Below are positions 30,626 through 38,283 of a stretch of DNA of 64,000 bases, in pieces. The stretch is from Bacteroidales bacterium (GTDB taxonomy: Bacteria; Bacteroidota; Bacteroidia; Bacteroidales; UBA932). Location of the stretch: the NCBI GenBank assembly GCA_017461285.1, contig JAFTYS010000026.1, positions 1-64,000 of the forward strand, read 5' to 3'. A program made the position numbers and the translations under genes. Each line of letters begins with the position of its first letter. Within the stretch, counting starts at the first letter, position 1. Below the pieces are notes generated by a model. That model did not search any database. It was given only the letters and a program-made list of their open reading frames with translations, and was not told where the DNA came from.

Positions 30626-31198
30626 CTATATATAATAGTCTACAGAATAATCAAAAAGCTCCGCAGCATCCTTCAGTCTAGGATGCTTCCTGTCCTTTTC
30701 TGAAAGTATCACATCCTCCATCGGGATGCCCCAGTCTATGCCCAGTTCGGGATCGTTCCATGCAACAGCGCCCTCACATTCAGGCGCATAGAAATCGTCA
30801 CACTTGTACTGGAACACAGCCTCGTCAGACAGCACTACAAAGCCATGTGCAAAGCCTCTAGGGATGAAGAACTGTCGGTGGTTCTCCTCCGAAAGCTCGA
30901 CAGCAACATGCTTTCCAAAAGTCGGCGAACCGCGTCGGATGTCCACAGCAACGTCCAGAACACGCCCTTTCACGACACGCACGAGCTTGCTCTGAGCATG
31001 AGGGGGCTTCTGGAAATGCAGACCTCGGAGCACTCCGTAGCACGATTTGCTCTCATTGTCCTGCACAAACCTGACTTCGCGCACCTCTGCAGCAAAGTCC
31101 CTCTCAGAGAACGATTCAAAGAAATATCCGCGATGGTCGCCGAACACCCTAGGCTCGATGATCATCACTTCAGGTATGTCTGTCTTTATTACTTTCAT
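30626..31198 (-). CDS. rfbC: dTDP-4-dehydrorhamnose 3,5-epimerase (right copy)
   Basis: A 190-residue epimerase. All family motifs of the left copy are present (VFGDHRGYFFESF, LRGLHFQKPPH, FIPRGFAHGF, QYKCDDFYAP). The C-terminus runs six residues further (SVDYYI). About 45 of 184 aligned residues differ from the left copy. Its ATG overlaps the rnhA stop by 4 bases (ATGA), giving a tight pdxA-rnhA-rfbC-rfbD operon in this arm. Confidence 0.96.
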   Translation of the reverse strand: MKVIKTDIPEVMIIEPRVFGDHRGYFFESFSERDFAAEVREVRFVQDNESKSCYGVLRGLHFQKPPHAQSKLVRVVKGRVLDVAVDIRRGSPTFGKHVAVELSEENHRQFFIPRGFAHGFVVLSDEAVFQYKCDDFYAPECEGAVAWNDPELGIDWGIPMEDVILSEKDRKHPRLKDAAELFDYSVDYYI

Positions 31199-31701
31199 AT
31201 CAGTCCTGGTTCTTCCGGCCGGTAGCCCGGGTCGGGCGGCAGCGGCTTGCCCGCTGCCACAGCGCCCGCCCCGGCCGCTACCGCCAATGCGTCACACCTC
31301 TCGTTTTCAGGATGCCCTGCATGTCCCTTTATCCAATGAAATGAAACCCTGTGCAGTCTGTACAGATTGGCGAACCTCATCCAGAGGTCAGGGTTCTTCA
31401 CCTTGGCAAAGCCTTTTCTCTGCCAGCCTTCCAGCCATCCCTTGTTGATGGCATTAACGACATATGACGAATCGCTGTACACATGGACCTCAGCGTTCTG
31501 CCACCTGATGGCCTCCAGGCCCCTGATGACCGCCAGGAGTTCCATGCGGTTGTTCGTCGTGAGGCTGAATCCGCCCGACATCTCCATCTCCCTTCCGGCA
31601 CATTTGAGGACCACCCCATAGCCGCCAGGGCCGGGGTTTCCGCTTGATGCGCCGTCCGTGAAAAGGAATATCGGAGGCCTCTGCTGAGTGGTTTCCGCCA
31701 T
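31195..31701 (-). CDS. rnhA: Ribonuclease HI (right copy)
   Basis: 168 residues. The catalytic acidic residues are present in FTDGASSGNPG, NNRMELLAV, VYSDSSYVV and ENERCDALA. The N-terminal leader is short (MAETTQQRPP), in contrast to the 25-residue Ser/Thr-rich leader of the left copy. It begins one base after the pdxA stop and overlaps rfbC by 4 bases. Both copies should degrade RNA-DNA hybrids. Confidence 0.95.
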   Translation of the reverse strand: MAETTQQRPPIFLFTDGASSGNPGPGGYGVVLKCAGREMEMSGGFSLTTNNRMELLAVIRGLEAIRWQNAEVHVYSDSSYVVNAINKGWLEGWQRKGFAKVKNPDLWMRFANLYRLHRVSFHWIKGHAGHPENERCDALAVAAGAGAVAAGKPLPPDPGYRPEEPGLI

Positions 31702-31702
31702 G

Positions 31703-32785
31703 CTACTCGATGATCCTGCCGCCCTTAGGCTTGATTTCGGTATCCGGCATCTTTATGGTCATGCGGTTTTCCACGAGATCGTCGTAGGCCGCACGCCTGT
31801 TGTAGATGTCGATGGCGGTGTAGATCGAAGCTATCATCGAGCGAGGGTCCGCAAGATCTCGTCCGGCCATCTCGTATGCTGTACCATGGTCCGGAGATGT
31901 CCTCACGATAGGAAGTCCTGCGGTATAGTTCACGCCATCCTCGAATGCGAGGGCCTTGAACGGAGTCAGTCCCTGGTCATGGTACATGGCAAGAACCGCG
32001 TCAAACTTGCTGTAGTTGCCCAGGCCGAAGAATCCGTCAGGAGAATACGGGCCAAACGCCAGGATGCCTTCCTCGTTTGCAGCCTTGACAGCAGGAAGGA
32101 TGATCTGCTGCTCCTCGTCGCCGAGAAGGCCGCCGTCGCCGCAATGCGGATTGAGGCCGAGCACAGCTATCTTCGGCTGGTCCACTCCGAAATCCCTCTG
32201 AAGCGAAGCCTTCATGAGGCGGAGCTTGCTCATGATCTTTTCCTGTGTTATGCTGCCGCAGACGTCCTTGAGCGAGATGTGGCCGGTGAGGACGCCGACC
32301 TTCAGGCGGTCGCACACCATGATCATCGCAACCTCATCGACACCGAATTCCTTCTCAAGATACTCTGTATGGCCGGTGTAGCCGAAACCTTCACTTGCCA
32401 TCGCCCTCTTGTTGAAAGGTGCGGTCACAAGGACGTCTATATAGCCGTCCTTGATGTCCTGGACCGCTCTTTCAAGCGATGTCATCGCGGCCTTAGCCGA
32501 CTCAGGAGTCGGCTGGCCCGGCTCCACGAACACGTTCTCCGGCAGACAGTTGACGATGTTCACACGCTTCTGGTGGACATCCTTTGCCGATGATATGACA
32601 TGAGTGTTGATCTGGTCAATGTTATGTATCTGCTTCTTGTAGAATCCGAAGATCTTTGACGAGCCGTAAATCACCGGCGTGCACATGTCAAGGATCCTCT
32701 CGTCTGCAAGCGCCTTGATGATGACTTCATATCCGATACCGTTTCCGTCACCCTGTGTGATTCCGACCACTAATTTCTTTGCCAT
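31703..32785 (-). CDS. pdxA: 4-hydroxythreonine-4-phosphate dehydrogenase (right copy)
   Basis: 360 residues from MAKKLVVGITQGDGNG. The open frame continues 35 codons upstream into AT-rich DNA without family similarity, so the internal start, identical to the left copy, is chosen. All active-site motifs are present (TGHTEYL, NPHCGDGG, MYHDQGLTPFK, SPDHGTAYEMAG). About 92% identical to the left copy. It is the first gene of the coupled pdxA-rnhA-rfbC-rfbD operon. A TATATTTG box lies at 32888-32895 (minus strand). Confidence 0.96.
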   Translation of the reverse strand: MAKKLVVGITQGDGNGIGYEVIIKALADERILDMCTPVIYGSSKIFGFYKKQIHNIDQINTHVISSAKDVHQKRVNIVNCLPENVFVEPGQPTPESAKAAMTSLERAVQDIKDGYIDVLVTAPFNKRAMASEGFGYTGHTEYLEKEFGVDEVAMIMVCDRLKVGVLTGHISLKDVCGSITQEKIMSKLRLMKASLQRDFGVDQPKIAVLGLNPHCGDGGLLGDEEQQIILPAVKAANEEGILAFGPYSPDGFFGLGNYSKFDAVLAMYHDQGLTPFKALAFEDGVNYTAGLPIVRTSPDHGTAYEMAGRDLADPRSMIASIYTAIDIYNRRAAYDDLVENRMTIKMPDTEIKPKGGRIIE

Positions 32786-32887
32786 AGCTTTATCCTTTAT
32801 TATTTTTAACTTATTAATTATCTGATACTTATCTTTTTTGTCCCCCTCTTTGATTCCTCCCAAGGCACAATACGACAAAATAATTAG

Positions 32888-32895
32888 CAAATATA
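32888..32895 (-). promoter_or_regulatory. Promoter box for pdxA operon (right copy)
   Basis: TATATTTG on the minus strand about 100 bases before the pdxA ATG. No good -33 element at the usual distance is seen. The spacer between this box and 32985 holds a 16-base sequence, ACTGGCGGCACCGTCG (32938-32953), repeated at 35291-35306. Confidence 0.4.
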
Positions 32896-32984
32896 ACTAT
32901 AATTTTTCAACCTTGAGGCAACGACCAGGATAAAACAACTGGCGGCACCGTCGGGCGGTTGGGACGTGTGGTGGGACGGTGCGC

Positions 32985-33091
32985 GTGGCAGCTATTGTGC
33001 TGGTTTTCTGGATTTTAGATAAAGATGCCTGCTGCGTTTTGCAGCAGGCATCTTCATCTAAAACCTTGTACAGCAACTGATTAGGCGCCAC
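32985..33091 (+). repeat. Long-hairpin repeat, copy E1
   Basis: A 107-base element bounded by GTGGC and GCCAC. The central stem has an invariant inner part (TGCCTGCTGC/GCAGCAGGCA) and a variable outer part. It ends in CAACTGATTAGGCGCCA. The second copy E2 at 35853-35958 is about 80% identical, same orientation, with compensating changes in the outer stem. The rest of the 379-base gap between pdxA and the next gene shows no gene. Confidence 0.75.
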
Positions 33092-33164
33092 GTTCTAACA
33101 TCGCATTGTCCCAAAATCTGTAAGCACATTAGGCAGGGTACCGATGCTTGTCGATCAGATAAAT

Positions 33165-34592
33165 TTACTTGCTGTTCATCCGTTTTCCAGGTGCAGGATA
33201 TTTTTTGGATGCATCATCCAGCACCAGTACCCAGTCCATTGCTTCGCCCGGTGTCGGAGGCATGAATGAACGTTCTTTCCCGTCATTAGTGAATTTTCCT
33301 ATTTCTGTAGCTTCTCCTGTTCTTGGACAGTACCACCATGCAATGATTCTTTCGCCTTGCAACATGCTGGTGTTCACGGAGAAAGAACGGCCGATAGGAG
33401 CATAGACCATTGCATATGAACCTTCTTCGTCCATAGTGGCAGCGAAGTGGTAACGTCCTGCGCCCGGAACTGAAGACTGGACCTCATCCTGAACGATGAA
33501 ATCCGGTGATGGTTTACGTGTGAAGTATGGCCTTGATTCCATCAGGTTCTTCAAATGAACCGCTTGCCCGGCTGCAGGTTGGTCAATTGCTTCGTGCCAA
33601 GGCATGAGAGGTCGGTTTATCGGGTAACGTCCCTTTTCAGCATCGAACATCTGCCATACTGAATGATGACCGTATGTCACACCGGCTGAGCCGTAGAATA
33701 CGCTCCAGTATAAAGTCCTTCTGACATCCCAGGCATTGGAATGACCGTCATTGTCAGGAGTGAATTCCAAAGGATGGTCTTCATAGAGAGGCTCGAGTTC
33801 CATAATAGGTTTGACCGGTGTCCTGAAGAAGTCATTCATGACCTTTCTGTTAGAATCGAAACGTTGGTTATGTCCGCTCTGTCTTCCGTTGAAATCAAGC
33901 CACTCATCATTATGGAACCATTTTGAAGAAGAGTTCCATCCAGTCGGATGAAATGTCATGAGATTCTCTTTATCCACACTTCGGATACCTTTGGCCATGG
34001 CACGGATTATTGCCTGCTTTTCCGGATTGTCAGGGTTGCGGTCTCCGCCCATTATCCAGATTATGTCACAATTACTATATCGTTCTGCGATCCAGCGGCC
34101 GTAAATCTCAGCGTTATACTCGTCAAATATAGGGTCATTGTCATTCCACCATCTTCCCCATGTAGGCAGTAGTCCGACGTACATCGCATTTTCATTGGCC
34201 TGTCTGATTATATGATCTACATGATCCCAATAATCATTGTCATCGCCCTCCTTGATGTCCGGACGTGCCGGATTTCTGTCAATCAGAGGCTTATGACCAT
34301 ATGAATTAGGGACATCTATGCCATCAACTTCAGACAGGACGACAGCCTGAATCACGTTATATCCTTTTCCCGCACGGTCTTGCAGATATAGTTCCGCTTC
34401 TTCACGTGTCGTGCGGTGGAACAGCTCCCATGCAGTGTCTCCTAAATAGAAGAATGGTTTGCCGTCTGAATATTGCAGATAGTGTCCGTTTTCTGAAACT
34501 TCCAATGACTGAAGGCTTGTTGTATCTGATGGCTTGGTGCAGGAAGCCAGTGCTAAAGCTACTGCAGAAAAAATGAACTGTCGCGTTTTCAT
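33165..34592 (-). CDS. DUF4038-type glycoside hydrolase lipoprotein (GH140-like)
   Basis: A 475-residue lipoprotein: signal with lipobox LASC (Cys18), then a TIM-barrel-like DUF4038 domain (GKPFFYLGDTAWELFHRTTREEA, IIWIMGGDRNP, PIMELEPLYEDH) and a C-terminal putative collagen-binding-type domain (GRSFSVNTSMLQG, WYCPRTGEATEIGKF, GEAMDWVLVLDD). Characterised relatives in GH140 are apiosidases acting on rhamnogalacturonan II; the substrate here is only inferred. It is the sole metabolic gene in the insertion that splits the right arm and has no operon partner. It was probably acquired with the repeats around it. Confidence 0.85.
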   Translation of the reverse strand: MKTRQFIFSAVALALASCTKPSDTTSLQSLEVSENGHYLQYSDGKPFFYLGDTAWELFHRTTREEAELYLQDRAGKGYNVIQAVVLSEVDGIDVPNSYGHKPLIDRNPARPDIKEGDDNDYWDHVDHIIRQANENAMYVGLLPTWGRWWNDNDPIFDEYNAEIYGRWIAERYSNCDIIWIMGGDRNPDNPEKQAIIRAMAKGIRSVDKENLMTFHPTGWNSSSKWFHNDEWLDFNGRQSGHNQRFDSNRKVMNDFFRTPVKPIMELEPLYEDHPLEFTPDNDGHSNAWDVRRTLYWSVFYGSAGVTYGHHSVWQMFDAEKGRYPINRPLMPWHEAIDQPAAGQAVHLKNLMESRPYFTRKPSPDFIVQDEVQSSVPGAGRYHFAATMDEEGSYAMVYAPIGRSFSVNTSMLQGERIIAWWYCPRTGEATEIGKFTNDGKERSFMPPTPGEAMDWVLVLDDASKKYPAPGKRMNSK

Positions 34593-34923
34593 AGATAGTT
34601 AGTTAATATGTGGTGTACTTCTCTTTATTTTAGTAAGATACATGTGACTTGTCTTCACTGTTTGCGAAAGATAGCATAATATGTCTGTAATTGCAAATGA
34701 ATGATCCAGCCTGCGAAATGAGGCATGGAAACGGTAATTATAGTTACAGAAGACGGGGGCAATAACCATTTGGCACAGCCGCACTTATAACTTATTATAT
34801 ACCAAGCATTTGCAAGCCAAAGCATGGAAGACCACTTAAAGGTAGAAGCGTTATATGGTCCTAGGTAATCAAAAGAAGTTAAGATCTCTGTAATAAGGAG
34901 ACTATGTAGCATCTGAAAGTAAA

Positions 34924-35031
34924 GTGAACCACAGAAATGGAATCCCATCACGTGGTTCACTACATCCAATCTGTCCATTGTGATTAAAAACATCAAATGA
35001 ACCACCCATACCGAGACGAATCAAGTGGTTC
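34924..35031 (+). repeat. Pair of GAACCAC hairpin repeats
   Basis: GAACCAC, 19 bases, GTGGTTC occurs at 34926-34958 and again at 34999-35031. Both are exactly 33 bases with different loops, 73 bases apart start to start. This is a small palindromic repeat family of REP type. Confidence 0.6.
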
Positions 35032-35302
35032 GTATCACATCATCTCCAAAACAGGAGAACCTCTACGGAGTACCTGTCCGAAAATCGAGGAAAATATACG
35101 AATACTGGGAACTTTAAAGGATGCTTCTCCGGAAAGCCTGGGAGATATAAGTGATTTGGAAATCTAGAGGGACATACGGATACTTGAACTGTGCATGTTC
35201 GGAAATTATAGGAGTTTTACTGACAGTGGATGTTTGATGTTTGTCTAGACATTGGGTGATATTAGAGATGTTCTAGACTACATATTACTGACTGGCGGCA
35301 CC

Positions 35303-35495
35303 GTCGCCGGAATATATCGTCTCCGGCGACTACAGATCAAGCGCTCCGGGCGGCTGGACCCAAAGGGCCGTCCTCGCGCTTGACTGTTGCCTGTAACGTC
35401 TCGGCTAGCAAGCACCACCTGGCGGGAGGACGGCCCCTTGGCCGAGCCGCCCGGACCGGAGTGTGGAGCCTCTGGCTGGCGTATTTGCCAGAGGC
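35303..35495. repeat. Cluster of three GC-rich foldbacks
   Basis: GTCGCCGG/CCGGCGAC (35303-35330). Then a long imperfect inverted repeat whose arms contain CCGGGCGGCT and AGCCGCCCGG, GGGCCGTCCTC and GAGGACGGCCC (about 35342-35461). Then GCCTCTGGC/GCCAGAGGC (35468-35495). This differs sharply in composition from the AT-rich surroundings. Confidence 0.6.
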
Positions 35496-35609
35496 GGTGC
35501 TTTCAGATAGGTTACCTGTTCTCATCATAGCTATAAAGACATTACCCTACCAGACATCGTGGTTATATGGGGAGGGTGATTATAGTTTTTCTTGACAATA
35601 GACTCCGGT

Positions 35610-35730
35610 GTGGCTAGGGGTATTAGTTTGAATAGCCCTAGCCACAGAGGTTATTCGTAAGCGGTTATCTAGCAAGTGCTTACAAAAACACGGCGTGCCT
35701 AGGGGTAACTTTTTCTGTAGCCCTAGCCAC
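35610..35730 (+). repeat. Double-palindrome unit (BIME-like), upstream copy
   Basis: Two 36-base palindromes, GTGGCTAGGG...CCCTAGCCAC at 35610-35645 and its one-mismatch form at 35695-35730. They are joined by a 49-base spacer that itself folds (GTAAGC/GCTTAC). The 122-base sister unit lies at 38007-38128 in the same orientation. The two flank the Y1 transposase gene. Confidence 0.8.
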
Positions 35731-35852
35731 GGTGGGCTCATAGAAATTGGACATATTTACTTATCTATCGTAAATAGAGAAATTCCACTAACTATAAAAA
35801 TAACGTGGCTAGTAACAGAAATGAAAGATACGGTAATAAAGAGTCGCAAAGA

Positions 35853-35958
35853 GTGGCAGCTATGTTACTGGCTTTCTGAATGTTAGTGGTATATGCCTGC
35901 TGCATTTTGCAGCAGGCATATACCACTAACACCCTGCTCAACAACTGATTAGGCGCCA
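35853..35958 (+). repeat. Long-hairpin repeat, copy E2
   Basis: This is the sister of E1 (32985-33091). The inner stem TGCCTGCTGC/GCAGCAGGCA is identical. The outer stem is GTTAGTGGTATA/TATACCACTAAC instead of E1's TTTAGATAAAGA/TCTTCATCTAAA. It again ends CAACTGATTAGGCGCCA. Confidence 0.75.
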
Positions 35959-36147
35959 TGCCTACGAGATTAATAATCCAAAAACCGAAGCGGGAAATCT
36001 CAAAGAGATAAACGCGCAACATAAGCGCCGTGCGGTATAATTAACTAATTCTCAGAAGATTACGCATTTTGCCTGCCACGTCAGGACAGCATGCAAAACA
36101 TCTAATCAGTTATCCATCAGGAATTTACGCCGCACAGCATCAGAGGC

Positions 36148-36312
36148 GGCAACGCCTAGGGGCAACGCTGGGCAGCAACGCTGGTGGGAAACTACTATGG
36201 CAACGCTGGGAGCAACGCTAAGAGGTATCAACGAGAAGCAACACCTGAGGGAAACACCTGAGGGCAAGGCTGGGGGCAACGCTTAGGAGTAACGCCTGGG
36301 GCAATATTGGGA
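36148..36312 (+). repeat. Degenerate tandem repeat, about 13 units of 12-14 bases
   Basis: The unit is close to GGCAACGCTGGG, with many substitutions and length changes (GGCAACGCCTAGG, AGCAACACCTGAG). An open frame across it on the minus strand reads Pro-rich sequence but has no start context, and I do not count it as a gene. Confidence 0.6.
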
Positions 36313-36484
36313 GGGACGGATGGAGGAATTTTGTCATGGAAATTTGTTTGATTTTTTATAAAAATTGAACAAATTTTTGGAGATAAATCCTGCTCTGAGA
36401 TATCTGTAAAGGCGATTTTCAAAATTATCCGCATACTTTTTCGGTATGCGGATAATCATTCGGAACTTTGCAAAAAAAGAAATA

Positions 36485-37345
36485 ATGGCTAAAGAAAGAT
36501 TTTACCACATCTACACCAAAGGACTGGAAGACATGGTCATATTCCTAGATCGTGAAGATTATATTGCCGGTATGAACTATATCGCCATATGCGTACATCT
36601 GACTTCAATTGACTTATTGGCATTTGTATTGATGTCCAATCATTTCCATTTCGTTACGAAATCCGGACACGATGATGCGGTAAGATTCATTAACTTATTC
36701 AAACAGTTGATAGCGTCTTATCTAAGAAATAAATATGGAATAGTCAAAGCTTTACATCAATGCATTGCCGAATGTAAAGAAATCGATCTGACGGATGAAG
36801 GTCTCAAGAAAATCATAGCATACATTCTCAATAATCCTGTAAAGGCCGGTATCAACTGCGCTCCACAAAATTATGAATGGAGCAGTTGCAGATGCTACTT
36901 TTCAAATATCGGGACAAGTAAGCATCTCACTCCGATCAGCAGTTTAGGCACTAGGAAAGCCAGGAGAATCTTACATAGTAAATGTCAACTGAACGATAGT
37001 TATCTTATTAATGAAGATGGATATATCGAACCGGCATCATATATAAATATTCAATTTGTAGAAAAACTCTTTAAGAGAGCAAGTTCACTAGGATACTTCT
37101 TGAATTCTTCGAGTAGGACAGATCGAAAGGAAATGCCTGTTTCGTACAGTGACAGCACAATAATATCATGTCTTAAAGAGATTCTGGAAAAGCAGTATGA
37201 TTCATTGAGTATCAGCGAACTTCCTGAAGAAAGTGTCATAAGAATCATAAGATATCTTAAAAACAAGTTAGCATGCTCACCAAAGCAGATAGCAAGGATA
37301 TTGAACCTAGAAGTGAAAAGAGTAATACAGGTAATAAATATTTAA
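36485..37345 (+). CDS. REP-associated Y1 (IS200-like) transposase
   Basis: 286 residues from MAKERFYHIYTKG; the frame opens 13 codons earlier. The HUH metal motif NHFHF is at residues 52-56 (His53, His55). The catalytic Tyr113 lies in AYILNNPVKAGI, the typical RAYT form. A C-terminal region (residues about 235-286) resembles a DNA-binding helix set (SELPEESVIRIIRYLK, SPKQIARILNL). Such single-strand transposases are tied to palindromic REP elements and are often domesticated. No IS terminal repeats are seen. Two BIME-like units lie about 0.75 kb before and 0.66 kb after it. The HRDC gene follows 21 bases downstream, probably on the same transcript. Confidence 0.88.
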   Translation: MAKERFYHIYTKGLEDMVIFLDREDYIAGMNYIAICVHLTSIDLLAFVLMSNHFHFVTKSGHDDAVRFINLFKQLIASYLRNKYGIVKALHQCIAECKEIDLTDEGLKKIIAYILNNPVKAGINCAPQNYEWSSCRCYFSNIGTSKHLTPISSLGTRKARRILHSKCQLNDSYLINEDGYIEPASYINIQFVEKLFKRASSLGYFLNSSSRTDRKEMPVSYSDSTIISCLKEILEKQYDSLSISELPEESVIRIIRYLKNKLACSPKQIARILNLEVKRVIQVINI

Positions 37346-37366
37346 ACCATTTAAAATCGAATCATT

Positions 37367-37912
37367 ATGTTGTACAAAGAAGAATTGATCAGAGTTTACG
37401 AAGAGGCAATTGCAGTAGCCAGGTTTGAGGCTAAGATTGAGGCCAGGATGAGAGTAGCGTTGTCGATGCTTGAAAGTGAAATGAGTTACGAAGAGATTGA
37501 GAAGTTTACCGGGGTGACCAAGGATGAAATCGAATATGAAATCGAAAGTAACATGGATTGGGATACCGAGTGGGACAGTGACTGGAGAGCTGAACATGAT
37601 TGTGTTCATGGAAATAAAATGGACGACCGAGCTAGGAAAACCACAGCAGATGTGGTAAGGGAAGCTACACCAAAGCCGGAGGATCTGCCGATTGTCAATA
37701 TCGGGTTGGAGATACGGCTCAAGGAATGGAGGTCTAAGCATTACAAGGCGTTGAACATACCGGCTTATAGAGTAATTCCGAACAAGACTCTTACAGAGAT
37801 CGCCACCAAGATTCCTCGGACTCGCGAAGAGCTGATGGCGATCAACGGATTTGGAGAAGCAAGATGGGAAAAGTTCGGAGAAGAGATTCTGGCTATCACG
37901 TCTGAATTTTAA
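37367..37912 (+). CDS. HRDC-domain protein next to the transposase
   Basis: 181 residues. The C-terminal 65 residues form an HRDC domain, the nucleic-acid-binding module of RecQ helicases and RNase D (LKEWRSKHYKALNIPAYRV, LTEIATKIPRTREELMAING, WEKFGEEILAI). The first 60 residues are helical and charged (EEAIAVARFEAKIEARMRVA, MSYEEIEKFTGVTKDEIE). They resemble the C-terminal tail of Rpn/PD-(D/E)XK transposase-like proteins, but no nuclease domain is present. It starts 21 bases after the transposase stop. I infer a DNA-binding accessory to the transposase; there is no direct evidence. No terminator is obvious before the repeats at 38007. Confidence 0.75.
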   Translation: MLYKEELIRVYEEAIAVARFEAKIEARMRVALSMLESEMSYEEIEKFTGVTKDEIEYEIESNMDWDTEWDSDWRAEHDCVHGNKMDDRARKTTADVVREATPKPEDLPIVNIGLEIRLKEWRSKHYKALNIPAYRVIPNKTLTEIATKIPRTREELMAINGFGEARWEKFGEEILAITSEF

Positions 37913-38006
37913 CATAGGTATCAAGGTTAATAACTATATTATTATAGATAAAAGCGTATGTATTAGTAGATAAGACCAGCTATAGATACACACAACGGGC
38001 ATAAGT

Positions 38007-38128
38007 GTGGCTAGGGGTGGGGTTTGTCTGAGCCCTAGACACAGGGACTTTTTTGTAAGGCATTATTAAACAGCAAATTACAAACCAGGTATGTGGCTAG
38101 GGCTTCCTTAAAATGAAGCCCTAGCCAC
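38007..38128 (+). repeat. Double-palindrome unit (BIME-like), downstream copy
   Basis: 36-base palindromes at 38007-38042 and 38093-38128 (GTGGCTAGGG with CCCTAGACAC or CCCTAGCCAC), with a 50-base spacer folding by TTGTAA/TTACAA. The last palindrome is perfect including the inner GGGCTTC/GAAGCCC. Three of the four palindromes keep a G-G mismatch at the same inner position. Confidence 0.8.
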
Positions 38129-38205
38129 ACCTTAAAACGGAAAATGGTCAAAAGTATCCGATCAAAGAAGCTAAAGAAGGAAACGGACACAGAAACTGAA
38201 AAGAA

Positions 38206-38283
38206 GAAACTGGATAAGGAACCTGAACGAAGGGATGGAGGAAAGAAACTGAATAAGGAACCTGAACGAAGGGATGGAGGGAA
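38206..38283 (+). repeat. 39-base direct tandem repeat in purine-rich tract
   Basis: Two nearly identical 39-base units containing AAGGAACCTGAACGAAGGG, within a roughly 370-base tract in which the plus strand is overwhelmingly A and G. Confidence 0.75.

Larger units (their letters stand above)
34593..36484. other. Gene-free, repeat-rich stretch of 1.9 kb
   Basis: I see no credible gene on either strand. The stretch holds the paired GAACCAC hairpins, three GC-rich foldbacks, a paired 36-base palindrome unit, the E2 hairpin repeat and a degenerate tandem repeat, listed separately. Base composition switches between AT-rich and very GC-rich blocks. Confidence 0.7.

Noticed and set aside
35303..35495. 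Integron attC site
   Set aside because: No GTTRRRY core sites or integrase were found.
35380..35595. 71-codon open frame across the GC-rich foldbacks
   Set aside because: Its composition is dictated by the inverted repeats, and a competing frame exists on the other strand.
36029..36136. Third member of the E1/E2 hairpin repeats
   Set aside because: The length and outer GTGCGG/CCGCAC pair are suggestive and a CTAATCAG motif is present, but the inner stem and overall alignment do not match.
36148..36312. CRISPR array
   Set aside because: Units are 12-14 bases with no constant repeat or spacer alternation, and no cas genes are near.
36228..36434. Pro-rich 68-codon open frame on the minus strand
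   Set aside because: It arises from the degenerate tandem repeat and lacks a start context or homologous features.
35610..38128. CRISPR-like short palindromic repeats
   Set aside because: Only two pairs of 36-base palindromes with folding, similar spacers; the structure is that of REP/BIME units.
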